A program made the position numbers and the translations under genes. Below are positions 1 to 10,253 of a DNA stretch of 64,000 nucleotides, one piece after another (the stretch's first letter is position 1; every line of letters starts with the position of its first letter). The DNA comes from Dactylis glomerata. Its lineage: Eukaryota; Streptophyta; Magnoliopsida; Poales; Poaceae. The stretch lies in the NCBI GenBank assembly GCA_007115705.1, contig QXEO01000339.1, forward strand, positions 4,808,090 to 4,872,089, given 5' to 3'. The notes under the pieces are model-generated. The model saw only the letters and a program-made list of their open reading frames with translations, ran no database searches and was not told where the DNA came from.

Positions 1-673
1 GTGAGACCAACTCTTCTCAGCAGATGATGAAACTTCAGCAGATCTCAGCACTAAATTCGTCGTGAGAAACCCGACAAATCTGATACCAAGATGATATGGA
101 TCAACGTGATCCGAAAGGGGTTTGGCCCAATCTTTCACGGCGATCAAACACAGCAGCAAGATAAATCAGTTGTTGAGCAGAATAGATCTACTCCACGAAC
201 TGTAAAACAGATCCTTGCGAATCAGCAAGCAAAACCAACGATATTGGTGTCCCCCGACATGGGACCTTTTTCCTGTCTATTCTTAACTCGAAAATTCAAC
301 TCTCCTTACATTGGTGCACACCCCTCTGGCTTTATAGTTGCAGCCGACCTCCCTATTACTTGACTTACAAGCAAAAACAAAAATAGGAAATAAAATAAAC
401 TCAAGCACACGGACCCACTAGAAAATAAAACAATACACTAAAATAAAAAGACTCTTTTGTAGGTGCGCCACCATCTTCAGCATGCTGCTAGGTGGTCCCC
501 AACCGGACTCCTTCAAGGACAACATGCTCCACCAATACTGCACTCCAATTGCGTCCCTAACATTTTCCTTGCGTGGTAGAAATAGGAACAAGAACTTTAT
601 CTTGATAGTATCAGCAACAACATAACCAGGAATAGCATAGTAAGCACTATCATGCATGGGAGAGGCCACATCA
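1..673 (-). mobile_element. S0: end of a small minus-strand LTR element
   Basis: This is a third copy of the S1 family found at 35674-38614. Bases 92-673 match the S1 LTRs. On the minus strand they are followed by a primer-binding site, TGGTATCAGA (80-89), and about 80 bp of leader resembling the S1 leader. The rest of the element lies left of the window. The LTR keeps the same reading frame (669-418, minus) that forms the C-terminus of the S1 protein. The right flank starts with five A residues; the partner target-site duplication is not visible. Confidence 0.8.
92..673 (-). repeat. S0 5' LTR (582 bp)
   Basis: On the minus strand it begins TGATGTGGCC and ends ...TATCA, three bases before the primer site, as in S1. 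Homology to the 591-bp S1 LTRs runs the full length. Confidence 0.85.
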
Positions 674-1510
674 AAAAGGGGGCGAGGGAGGAGATCTGGG
701 GCTATTTGTAGCCGGGGTCGACTTGGGGGAGAAGCTAGGGTTGCATGAGGGGGAGGGATCGGATGGCCAGAGGGCGTCGGGCTCGAGCGGGTCTCATGCC
801 CGAGGAAGAAGAGGAAGCTGGCCTATGGGCCAGGGTCGTCAGCGAGAGGGAGAAGTGAAGGAGCGTACCGGTTCGGCTCGGGGGCGGACTGGGCCATGGG
901 CCGGATTCGGAGCTGGGCTGGTTTGGTTCCCCCGACCTCTTTCTTCTTTTCTTTATTTTCTTTTTCCCTTTTCTATTTTCTGATTTTTGATTTATTTCAA
1001 TCCTTTTGCAATTTGTTTCAAATTAATTCAAACAAGTTTCTAGATTCTTCTAATATTCACTGCAATGTTTTGAACCAGTAATAAAACAAGTTTTCAAAAT
1101 AAAATATAACTTTGAATAAAACCTTATAGGTTTAGCAAAGAGGCTTTGCTTGCATAAAAGAAAATGGTTTGAAAATAAACCTTTTAAATTCAGAGAATAA
1201 CTTTATAAAAGTAGTTTTTGAAATCTATTTTCAAACATTCCTCTGGCATTGAAAACTTTATAAATCATTTTGTAAAATATTTCCTTTGCAAACAAGCTTG
1301 CATAGGTTTGATTAGATACAAAATAGTATCTTGAATTCTTATTTTCTGAAATAAGTTCTTCAAGGAATAATAATAGAAAGTTTGAAATGGTTTTCCTAAT
1401 AAAGCTTTTAAAACAAAAAGTTTTAATTCCTTGTGAAATTTCAATCAATTCAAACATACATGGTTCCTATTTTATTTATTTTTCACATTCGAAAATTTTG
1501 GGATGTGACA
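674..1510 (-). repeat. 5' portion of a minus-strand LTR (unassigned gypsy-like)
   Basis: On the minus strand the block starts at 1510 with TGTCACATCCC, a common LTR start, exactly where the ORF1-like gene of M1 is broken. A TATA-like CTACAAATAG lies on the minus strand near 702-711. S0 cuts the LTR at 673, so the rest is outside the window. No coding sequence is credible; the plus-strand ORFs here are chance frames in GC-rich LTR DNA. The family is unrecognised. Confidence 0.6.
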
Positions 1511-2453
1511 CTCCTCCATGTACGCGTCAAGCTCATCCTCCATGAGTGACCATCCATTCCTGCCATCAAGGTTAAACAAAAGAGGTGCAGGCAAATGGAC
1601 TGATCGATCAGTCTTAACTACTCTCCAGACTGATTTTTTAAGAAAGGTTATCTCATAAGACAAGTTGCCCAACCAAGCCTGAGAAGAACCAAACTTATGC
1701 TGTATCATAGAATTAAGATCAAGCCTCTCTATGGGGAACTGAATGTCCAAATCGTGCGGTACTACACCATGCAAGGCTAATAAACGAGAAGCAATAAGTC
1801 CTCCACAAACTCCCCCTTTCTCGTAGTTAGTAGCAAGACGGAAAGCTATCAAAGCACCCAAATTATAAGTCATATCCTGTCTCAAAGATGCTGAAATAAA
1901 AGCTAAATCATAAGAGGATAACTTGTTTGCAGTCTTCCTAGCAAGGACACACTTGGCAATAAAATAGGCAAAATATTGAATGGATGAGAAATGAATACTC
2001 CGAATTTTACCACTCGCTCCTGAGAAGCTTCTTCCTTGGCAAATCTCTTCATACAAGTCCATCAATGGCCTGGGTTGCTCCTTTATCTTTTCATGCGATC
2101 CCCACTGTGGTACTCTAATAGCTGCACAGAAAACATCAAAGGGCAAGTCCACAGTTTTATTGTAGTTTATTGTAAATTTTATAATGAACCATGGGGTTAG
2201 GCGAAGACCAACTGAATCTAAAATCCTGCACCACAGACATGGTTAGTTTAGCATATTGGTGAGGTTCACCATCAACAAAATGTTCCAATCCTGCATTAGA
2301 GATTAGAGTTTGAAAATCCTGCAGAATCCCCGCAGCATTCATGAATTTCGAGCATGGATAGATAGAGGGAAAGACTCCCTCTTCACGATGGACTTTCATA
2401 ACTTCATGCACCTCTAACTCTTGTTGGATGAGTTGATATTCATTCTCCTCCAT
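1511..2453 (-). pseudogene. Athila ORF1-like gene, frameshifted and truncated
   Basis: The two open pieces are 2453-2157 and 2152-1511. They join into one gene only across a frame change near 2160-2180, where TACAATAAA is repeated side by side: a roughly 10-bp tandem duplication that also brings in a stop. The second piece (PQWGSHEKIKEQPRP, AFISASLRQDMTYNLG, GGLIASRLLALHGV) resembles the Athila ORF-1 family as I remember it; its function is unknown. The C-terminus is lost at 1510, where another LTR begins. It sits where Athila elements carry their third ORF, downstream of pol and a promoter-like palindrome. Confidence 0.55.
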
Positions 2454-2840
2454 CTCTGAATTTTTTTACAATCCTCATAAAAAATGATTTTGAGACAAAC
2501 AAATGTAGGAAACTACTATAGGGAGTTGCAAGAGGGCTAGCATGCATCAAAATAACTTATCTAAGCAATATGACTAGCATGAAAACTCATTTAACCTGTC
2601 ACCTATAATGCTAAAATACTCAAGAAATACTTCACTAAACAAAATTCTACTTGGACAATCAAAGGAGTCACATACCAGAGAACAAATGCTTCAAATCTTA
2701 GCAGCAAAGATTGGCTGAGCAACGAGATCAAAAATCGCGAGCAAGAACAGCAAGAACTCGTGTTTGAGCTATGGAGTGAAGATATTTCGGGAGAGAGAGT
2801 GACGTGGCTGGTGGAGAGGTAAGTGGAGGGCCAGGGGCCC

Positions 2841-2893
2841 CCACACCATGCCACAGCGTGGCCTGGCCCTGGCCGCGCCACCATGTGGTGTGG
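2841..2893. repeat. GC-rich palindrome P1 upstream of the M1 ORF1-like gene
   Basis: The arms CCACACCATG... and ...CATGTGGTGTGG flank an inner GTGGCC/GGCCGCG core. It is one of eight related palindromes in this window. The surrounding 2454-3096 holds no gene, and I see no clear TATA box here. Confidence 0.7.
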
Positions 2894-3096
2894 TGGCATG
2901 GTGGGTCAAGGTTGATCAAGTCTTGTTACCAAACCAATTTTCTATTAAGCAAAACTTTGCATTTTACTAAATGATTATGTTACCTCGACCTTGATAGGCA
3001 TGGTCCCAACCATAACAATTTTATATTATTCCTTGGGCTTTAGCCTTGAACAATAAATTTCTCAAACTTTGATGGTCTCAATATTTTTGATTGAAT

Positions 3097-3741
3097 TTAG
3101 ACCATATTTTCTATCAATCTTCTTGGGAAATAAACCGTGTGCTCTTTATCATTGACTTTAAAAGTTACTTTCCCTTGGTTGCAATCAATAACAGCACCTG
3201 CAGTGTTTACAAAAGGTCTCCCAAGAATAATAAACATATTATCTTTAGGCATTTCCAACACAACAAAGTCAGTTAATATCAAACAATTATTAGCCACTTG
3301 AACAGGAACATTCTCACATATACCAATATGAATAGTAGTAGACTTATCAGCCATTTGCAAAGATATATCAGTCGATATCAATTTTTCTAGATCAAGTCTC
3401 TTATAGAGAGAAAAAGGCATGACACTAACTCCGGCTCCCAAATCACACAAAGCAGTTCTAACATAGTTATTTTTAAAAGAGCAAGAAATAGTCGGTATAC
3501 CTGGATCTCCAAGCTTCTCCAAAACTTTACCATCAAAAGAATAATTAGCAAGTAAAGTGGAAATTTCCTCACTAGGAATCTTCCTTTTGTTAGTAACAAT
3601 ATCCTTCATATACTTTGAATAAGGAGGCATTTTAATAGCATCAGTCAAAGGAATTTGCAAAAATAAAGGTTTCATCCATTCACAAAACCTGTTGTAGTGT
3701 TCTTCTTCCTTGGATTTGTGTTTCTTACCAGGAAAAGGCAT
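3097..3741 (-). CDS. M1 retropepsin-like protease, end of gag-protease
   Basis: This is an aspartic protease domain of a Ty3/gypsy polyprotein. The catalytic signature ALCDLGAGVSVMP sits near residue 97, and the second hallmark, IILGRPFVNTAGAVID, near residue 170. The upstream part (EEEHYNRFCEWMKPLFLQIPLTDA) is the usual gag-protease linker in Athila elements. The open frame stops soon after the protease with no RT following. The frame is continuous with the end of gag. The catalytic residues are present, but gag upstream is broken, so no working polyprotein is expected. Confidence 0.8.
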   Translation of the reverse strand: MPFPGKKHKSKEEEHYNRFCEWMKPLFLQIPLTDAIKMPPYSKYMKDIVTNKRKIPSEEISTLLANYSFDGKVLEKLGDPGIPTISCSFKNNYVRTALCDLGAGVSVMPFSLYKRLDLEKLISTDISLQMADKSTTIHIGICENVPVQVANNCLILTDFVVLEMPKDNMFIILGRPFVNTAGAVIDCNQGKVTFKVNDKEHTVYFPRRLIENMV

Positions 3742-5581
3742 TGGTTTTTGTACCCAAGGTTCTCTCTCACTACCATGTTTATTGGCAATGAAATCTTTCT
3801 TGGTGTACTTTGCATTCTTAGCAAGCTTTTCTGGTTCCTCCTCAACTTCTTCTTTATCAGAAGCATTACCACTTTTGGTTTCAACATCAAAAATAGAAAC
3901 ACTATTAGGATCCTTACCTATTTCAGAAGATTCTGCAACTGTTTTATGCTTCTTCTTCTTTTTCTTGGAAGGAATACCATCACCTGAAACACGTTGAGAA
4001 TCCTATTTGATCCTCTTAGGATGTCCTTCAAGATATAACGGATCCCGAGTAGAGGCACCACTTCTAGTGCTTATTTCATAAGCATGTTTTTCTCTAGAAG
4101 CGTTAACTAGCAAGTCTTTTTGCACTTTAGTGAGCTGATCAATTTGAGTCTGAACCATTTGAAAATGTTTAACAAGCATCTTCACATCATTGGAGGTTCT
4201 CTCCACAATATCCTGCAACTTGTTAATAGCTCTAGAGTTCTACAACAAATGATTCTGCACCATTTTATTAAAATTATCTTGCTTAATAATAAATTATCAA
4301 ACTCATCTATGCATTGATCAGGAGGTTTAGAGTAAGGAATATCTCTATTATCAAAGCGTTGGAGAGAGTGTACCTCAATAGTAGATGAGCGAGGGATTGG
4401 CTTACATAATTCTTCTATAGGAGGTATCTTCACATCTTCAGATTTAATACCCTTCTCCTTAAGAGATTTTCTTGGCTTCTCTCATCGCTTCATCATTTAA
4501 TTAAATCATCCCTCTCTTCTTTGGTGTTGGCGCTAGTGTTGGCTCAGCCATAGTCCAATCATCATAATTCCGGCTTATTTTAGTCATTAATTCTTCAGCT
4601 TCAGCTAGAGTTCTTTTCCTGAAAACACAACCAGCACAACTATCCAAGTATGTATTAGATTCATAAGTTAGTCCATTATAAAATATATCAAGAAGTTCAT
4701 TTTTAGGCAATGACTCTTCAGGCAGTGCTCTAATTAAAGAACAAAACCTTGCCCATGATTCAGGCAGTTTCTCTCCTTTTACCTGCTCAAAGTCAAAGAT
4801 TTTCTGCAAAGCAGCATGTTGAGCACTAGCAGGAAAATATTTCTGAAAGAAAGCATTAACCAAAGCAATAGGACTATCAATAGATCTAGGAGACAAATTA
4901 TTAAACCAAGCTTTAGCTGCACATTTCAACGAGAAAGGAAAAATCTTAGCAACAAAGTAAGCACACAGCTTAGTATCATCAGAAAATAAATTACTCAAAG
5001 CAGAAAGCTCATTCATATGTCCCATATCACTTTCATTTTCAGTACCACAAAAAGGTTCTTTCTCAACAATAGATATGTAAGATAAATCCAAAGAGAAATC
5101 ATAATTCTTATCACTAATACTTATGGGAGACGCATCAAACTTAGCATTAGGAGATAATTTATATAAACAACGCATCTTGCAAGAAGATCTCTAATAGCAC
5201 CAGCATCACTAGTAGCATGAAATTCATCAATAAAATCATCATCGAGCTCAATATAAGCTTCCTCAAGATCATCACTAGGATATCTCTAGACTCAGGTGAA
5301 CTAACAGGTGTAACAGTAGTGTTCCCCATTTGCTTAGTCCTAGCAATTGTAGCGTCTAAAAAGGAACCTAACGAGCCACTCTCATCAAGCACAGTAGAAG
5401 CATCATCAAAACTATCAGTAGCATTTTCAAACTTAGCAGAAGTAGTAGCATGTGCATGTGGTGGTGTAAGCAACTTACTCATCACAGATGGTGAATCAAG
5501 AGCAACAGAGGTGTTCAGAGTCATACCTCTTCTTGTAGTGGATGGCAATATAGGAACTTTTCCATCACGAGGTTTACCCAT
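3742..5581 (-). pseudogene. M1 gag, broken by several frameshifts
   Basis: The gag start is taken at the ATG at 5581 (MGKPRDGK), about 60 bp past the primer site. Coding similarity then jumps between frames: 5581-5290, 5175-4501, then pieces at 4433-4182, 4218-4003 and 3902-3742. The central piece has the gag core (FPFSLKCAAKAWFNNL, WARFCSLIRALPEESLPK, FYNGLTYESN), which is typical of Athila retrotransposon gag. At least two frame changes fall between 5290 and 5165. It is an old, inactive copy. Confidence 0.75.
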
Positions 5582-5640
5582 GATGAATGGATTGCAGCGA
5601 ACAATATGAATTCCAAGTGAACTTACAAATAAAGCTATGC

Positions 5641-5658
5641 TCCCGGGCAACGGCGCCA
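5641..5658 (-). other. M1 primer-binding site (tRNA-Asp type)
   Basis: The minus strand reads TGGCGCCGTTGCCCGGGA, 11 bases after the LTR end. It differs from the A1 version (TGGCGCCGTTGCCGGGGA) by one base. Confidence 0.85.
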
Positions 5659-5878
5659 GAAAATAGTCTTGATGACCCACAAGTATAGGGGATCACAATA
5701 GTCTTCGAGGGAAGTAAAACCCAAATTTATTGGTTCAACACAAGGAGAGCCAAAGAATATTTATAAGCCTTGATAGGTGAGTTGTCAATTCAGCTGCACC
5801 TGGAAACAAACTTGCTCGCAGCGGTTTATTAGTAGCAACAGTTTTATAGTGGTGGCAGTAGTAAAATAGTAACAACAA

Positions 5879-7283
5879 TCTATACCTAATAATAAAAGCA
5901 GTAAGTTTTCCGTCATCAACCATATTTTTTGGACCATTTTGCCCTCCCACCAAATTACATAATACTACATATTACCACTGTACCAGTTTGTTCTTCCTTT
6001 CTTTCGTCTCCTCCACCGACCGGTAGTTTTTTCCTTTCTTTCCTCTCCTTGAGCAGAACTGTCGAAGCGATAGGAGGGAGGGGCAGCTGCGGCGCCGCTT
6101 AGACCTGCCGAGGTCGCTAGCCAGGAAGCCTACGGCCAGTACATCATATTCTAGATCCATTTTGATTAAGAGCACAAGCCTCACAAAATCCCTCCTGACA
6201 AGCGAGATCCCAGTCGGCAGTCGCTACATTTGATCGGCAACGAGGCCGCTGCCACGGGCACATAGGGAGCCGCCTGTGAATTTGTTGGAAATCTAATGTG
6301 GTGCTGTGGAGGAACTCGGCCCTACCACAACCTGCAGCCTGGTTACGAGTATTCAGTAGGTGCTATGGGAACATATGCGAGAGAGAATGTGAATGAAGGA
6401 CCTAGGGGTGGGAGGTGGCGTAATGTACCATCGCTCTCTGGATGTATATTATAGTAATGGATTTGCATGCAATGTTTAGATCTGAAAAGAAAGCAACTGT
6501 TTTGATCCTTTCTTAACCTACAATCTCTTTCCTTCGAACTGTTCAAGGTTGCTTGCAATGTTCTGATCTGAAAATAGCTTGATTAGCTTCGTTGATGTAT
6601 ACTCTCGAAATAGTTTGCTCTATTTTTCTTAGAATCCTAACAAAATCTTGGTACCGTATGTGTGTGCTGAAAAATATTGGTACAGAACTTAGAATCCAGA
6701 ATGGTTTGTGGATTGAACCTGACAAATTTGACTATTCAGCCCAGATGCTTTGATAATTTGCTTTGCTTATTTGAGATAAAAAATCTGAAAAAATCAAGAC
6801 CATAACCATCTTGAAAACTATATAAGAAAATGCGGTAGAAATACTACTACCTTTGAACCAAATATAAGATATCTTGGTAGGATAAAATATTTTGGAGCAA
6901 TTGTAATAACATGTAGAATAAATACGAAGTATATTTCTAGAATGATAATGGACTGCTCGACAAGAAACCCCCATAGGGGTTGTTTTTGGCAAAATCACTC
7001 AGGCTGTATCAATTTGGTAGTACAACAAATAAATAAATACAAATTGATGAAAATTGAAAAGTGAGAATTTGAGAGTTCATCGAATGTTACAGTGCAAATC
7101 AAAGACATATTTTTTACAGAGCTCTCTAAGTTGATATATAGAGAGATAAATTTGACGTTTCCGCCGGACTTCCATTGGCTAGGGTTATGATGGTCAATCG
7201 GTTTGGGGGCAAAGTCTAGATTACATGAGTTTTCATCAGAGATTATTTTACTCCCTGTTGCAACGCACAGGCACATTTGCTAG
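5879..7283 (+). mobile_element. Helitron H1 (non-autonomous)
   Basis: The 5' end is TCTATACCTAATAATAAA. The 3' end has a small hairpin (CCTGT...ACAGG) about 10 bases before the terminal CTAG, with the host resuming at T, so insertion lies between A and T. This matches grass Helitron termini as known. No Rep/helicase or captured gene is recognisable in its 1405 bp; the short ORFs look accidental. It sits inside the M1 LTR. Confidence 0.75.
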
Positions 7284-8179
7284 TAGTAAAATAAAGATAG
7301 TAATGGTATCAATAGTAAACTGTAGGATTAAATACTGTAGGCATAGGGATGGATGAACGGGCGTTGCATGGACAAGATAATTCATGTAATAATCAAGACA
7401 TGGGCAATTGCAGATAAATAAAGATAAAGCATCCTAGTACTAAACAACAATAGGCATGTGTTCCGTATATAGTCGTACGTGCTCGCAATGAGAAACTTGC
7501 ACGACATCTTCTGTCCTACCAGCCCGTTTGCAGTGGGGCTTCAAGGGAATCTACTGGTAATTAAGGTACTCCTTTTAATAAAGTACTGGAGCAAAGCATT
7601 AACACTCAGTGAACACATGTGATCCTCACATCACAGCCATCCCCTCCGGTTATCCCAATTATTGTCACTTTGGGGCCTCGGGTTCCGGACAACGATATGT
7701 GTATACAACTTGGAGGTAAGATCATAAACAACAATTATCATCATAAAACAATAACAAGTTCAAATCTGAGATCATGGCACTCGGGCCCAAAGTGACAAGC
7801 ATTAAGCATAACAAGTTGCAACAATGTCATAAGAACTAACAATGGATACTAGGCACCATGCCCTAACAATCTCATAGCAATTACATGAATGATCTCATCC
7901 AATCCCTACCATCCCCTTCGCCTACAGCGGGAATTACTCACACATGGATGGGGGAATCATGAATGGTTGATGGAGAGGCGTCTGTGATGATGATGGCGAT
8001 GATCTGCTCTAAACCCTCGTCCCGGCAGGGTGCCAGAACGGAGTTTTTGGTTCCAAATCGCGGTTTTTGATGGTGGCGGCGCAGCGAAACTCTATCTGGG
8101 AAAAACGTCGAACCCCCGATATTTTCAGGTCAGAGGGTATATGTAGGCGGAAGGGGGGCTCGAGGAGATAGCTAGGACG

Positions 8180-8233
8180 GCCACACCACCCCCTGGCGCG
8201 GCCTCCCCTGGCCCACGCCACCAGGTGGTGTGG
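8180..8233. repeat. GC-rich palindrome P2 in the M1 LTR promoter
   Basis: The arms CCACACCACCCCCTGGCGCGGCC and GGCCCACGCCACCAGGTGGTGTGG face each other across a short TCCCCT loop. On the minus strand it ends about 35 bp upstream of the TATA-like box. Confidence 0.85.
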
Positions 8234-8471
8234 TGCCCTCTTGGCCCCTCTCCATCTCGTACTCTGGCTCCGTGTGTCTTCTGGTAAAATAAGATTTTTG
8301 CAATATTTTCCGGGATTTTTCCTGAAATTCGGATTTCTGCAAAAAAACAAGACACCAGGGCAATTTTGCTGAAAACAGCATTAGTCCATGTTAGTGTATC
8401 CAAAACACACAAATTAGAGGAGAAACAACAGCAAAAGTGTTCGAGAAAGTAGATACGTTTTGGATGTATCA

Positions 8472-9377
8472 GAAGTTTATACTCATATACTTATTGCTGT
8501 TGATTATGTTACTAAGTGGGTAGAAGCTATACCTACAAAGAGTGCCGATGGTGAGACCTCGGTAAAAATGCTTAAGGATGTTATTTTTCCTAGGTTTGGT
8601 GTGCCTAGATATCTTATGACTGATGGAGGTTCTCATTTTATTCATGGTGGTTTTAGGAAGACTCTTGCTAGATATGACGTTAATCATAGAATTGCTTCTG
8701 CTTATCATCCCCATACTAGTGGGCAAGTAGAGTTATCGAATAGGGAAATTATGTGTATCTTGCAAAATACTGTTAATAAGTCTAGGAAAAATTGGGCTAG
8801 TAAGTTAAACGATGCTTTATGGGCTTATATGACTGCTTACAAAAATCCTATGGGTATGTCTCCTTACAAAATAGTTTATGGAAAAGCGTGTCACTTGCCT
8901 TTAGAATTAGAACACAAAGATTTTTGGGTGGTGAAAAAGCTTAATAGGGATTTTAAACTTGCCGGTAAGAAAAGGTTGCTTGATTTGAGTTCTTTGAATG
9001 AATGGAAGAGTGAAGCTTATGAAGATGCCAGACTCTTTAAAGAGAAAGTTAAGCAGTGGCATGATAGGAGAATTCTTAAGAGAGAATTCCATGTTGGTGA
9101 GAAAGTTCTATTGTATAGGTCTCGTCTCAGATTTCTTGCAAGAAAATTACTCTCGAAATGGGAAGGACCCTTTATTATTGAAGAGGTGTATTGTTCAGGT
9201 GCGATAAAGATTGCTTCGCTTAAAGATAACACTGCGCAAGTGGTGAATGGGCAAAGACTCAAGCATTATATTTATGGAGATTCTTATAATGAAGATATCG
9301 ATATTATTCAAGTGGTGACTCTGGAAGAATTCATCAAAGAACAAATGCAGGAAACTGCAGAGTCCGTTTTTGAATAG
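8472..9377 (+). CDS. AthP integrase, C-terminal part
   Basis: It encodes the integrase end of an Athila polyprotein and is nearly collinear with the A1 copy (25166-26070). Two catalytic positions are visible: the Asp in LMTDGGSHF and the Glu in SGQVELSNRE. The zinc finger and the first catalytic Asp are missing because M1 inserted upstream. Integrase joins element DNA to the host chromosome. The C-terminal region (FHVGEKVLLYRSRLRFLARKL, KWEGPFIIEEV) is the usual DNA-binding tail. The frame is open to its stop, but it is only a fragment. Confidence 0.9.
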   Translation, partial: EVYTHILIAVDYVTKWVEAIPTKSADGETSVKMLKDVIFPRFGVPRYLMTDGGSHFIHGGFRKTLARYDVNHRIASAYHPHTSGQVELSNREIMCILQNTVNKSRKNWASKLNDALWAYMTAYKNPMGMSPYKIVYGKACHLPLELEHKDFWVVKKLNRDFKLAGKKRLLDLSSLNEWKSEAYEDARLFKEKVKQWHDRRILKREFHVGEKVLLYRSRLRFLARKLLSKWEGPFIIEEVYCSGAIKIASLKDNTAQVVNGQRLKHYIYGDSYNEDIDIIQVVTLEEFIKEQMQETAESVFE

Positions 9378-9490
9378 GTAACAGTTCTAGTCAGAAAAGG
9401 TTCGCGTTAAACTTTTCTGCTTATACTTTTGTTGTTTTTATTAAATATGAAAAATCACGAGACGGAAACGAGTAGGAAACGGAGCCCAGA

Positions 9491-9621
9491 GGCACCACAC
9501 CACACCGTGGCATGGGCCCCCTACTGGCCGCGCCACCTGGTGGTGAGGTCGCCTCGGAGCTCATTTCCGCCCTGGTTTCTTCCTGTGCCTTCGTTTTGTT
9601 GTTAAACTTTCGCCTATATAA
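9491..9621 (+). promoter_or_regulatory. Palindrome P3 plus TATA box upstream of the AthP third ORF
   Basis: A GC-rich palindrome (9491-9549; CACCACACC... / ...GGTGGTG) is followed by TATATAA at 9615-9621, 96 bp before the ATG of the third ORF. The same module, with nearly the same spacing, precedes the A1 third ORF. It resembles the palindrome-TATA pair in the LTR promoters, which suggests an internal promoter. Confidence 0.5.
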
Positions 9622-9716
9622 CCCCCGGATTGCCCGAGGTCTGTATATCATGTTCTCATCGTGTTTTTGTTTCGATCTATTTCTGTCAGAAGATGTTCTT
9701 AGTTTTTAGAGGCACC

Positions 9717-10253
9717 ATGGCCTCCGCCAACAACGACAAGGAGAAGACGCCTTCAGAAGATGATCACCAAGACCCCAATCTGAAGGAGGAGGTCGAGAGT
9801 GAAGCCAAAGAAGAAATAGAAGAAGACCAGCGTCCGTGCCCTCGCACCGTCGTTGCAAGCATTGGGGTAGTGACAAACCCTAACAAATTCAAGAAGAGTG
9901 CGCGGATAAGCACTAGAGGGGGTGTTCGACGCCACTCCTTAGCTCCAAGGACATCTTCTTCAGGCAACAACCCCTTCCATACTCTAATACATGAACATCA
10001 ATTCCAAAGGGTGCCTAAAGCAAAATTACCCTCTAGTTGGGATATAGATTGTTCTAACAGTGCAGAGAAAGAGAGCTTTAAGCGTGAAGAAGAGTGGGGA
10101 AATAATTCCAAGAGCTGGGATTCGTAGTTCGACAGGTTCATGAACCGTATTGAGCACAATATGGAGTTGATTCGTAATCTCACCTACAATATTGATGAGT
10201 TGAAGGAGCTGATTGAGAAGCTTATCAAAGACTCACCACCCTCAAAGGAGTAA
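9717..10253 (+). pseudogene. AthP third ORF: charged protein of unknown function
   Basis: It starts at the ATG at 9717 (MASANNDKEKTPSEDD) and reads in frame to TAA at 10251, broken by one in-frame TAG at 10125. The protein would be about 178 residues: a very acidic N-terminus (residues 5-45), a conserved middle (NPFHTLIHEHQFQRVP) and a C-terminal stretch that looks coiled (IRNLTYNIDELKELIEKLIK). It is homologous along its whole length to the A1 ORF at 24294-24827. No signal peptide or membrane segment is seen. Its position downstream of integrase matches env-like third ORFs, but it does not look like an envelope protein. Confidence 0.7.

Larger units (their letters stand above)
1511..8471 (-). 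mobile_element. M1: Athila-like element lacking RT and integrase
   Basis: Reading on the minus strand: 5' LTR (8471-5670, holding Helitron H1), Asp-type primer site (5658-5641), broken gag, protease (3741-3097), a GC-rich palindrome (2893-2841), then an ORF1-like gene (2453-1511) cut by another LTR. No reverse transcriptase, RNase H or integrase lies between protease and the ORF1-like gene. Its insertion at 8472 splits the integrase of AthP; the five flanking bases are GAAGT. The 3' LTR is not in the window. Confidence 0.75.
5670..8471 (-). repeat. M1 5' LTR, interrupted by Helitron H1
   Basis: On the minus strand it starts TGATACATCC at 8471 and ends ...GGGTCATCA at 5670, matching LTR ends of A1. 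Without the 1405-bp Helitron it is about 1.4 kb. A TATA-like TACATATA (8138-8145, minus) lies about 35 bp after the GC-rich palindrome at 8180-8233, so this is the probable U3 promoter. Confidence 0.8.

Noticed and set aside
723..1081. Plus-strand ORFs
   Set aside because: They overlap a minus-strand LTR with a TATA-like box; the composition is simple Gly/Ser/Arg then Phe-rich, with no homology.
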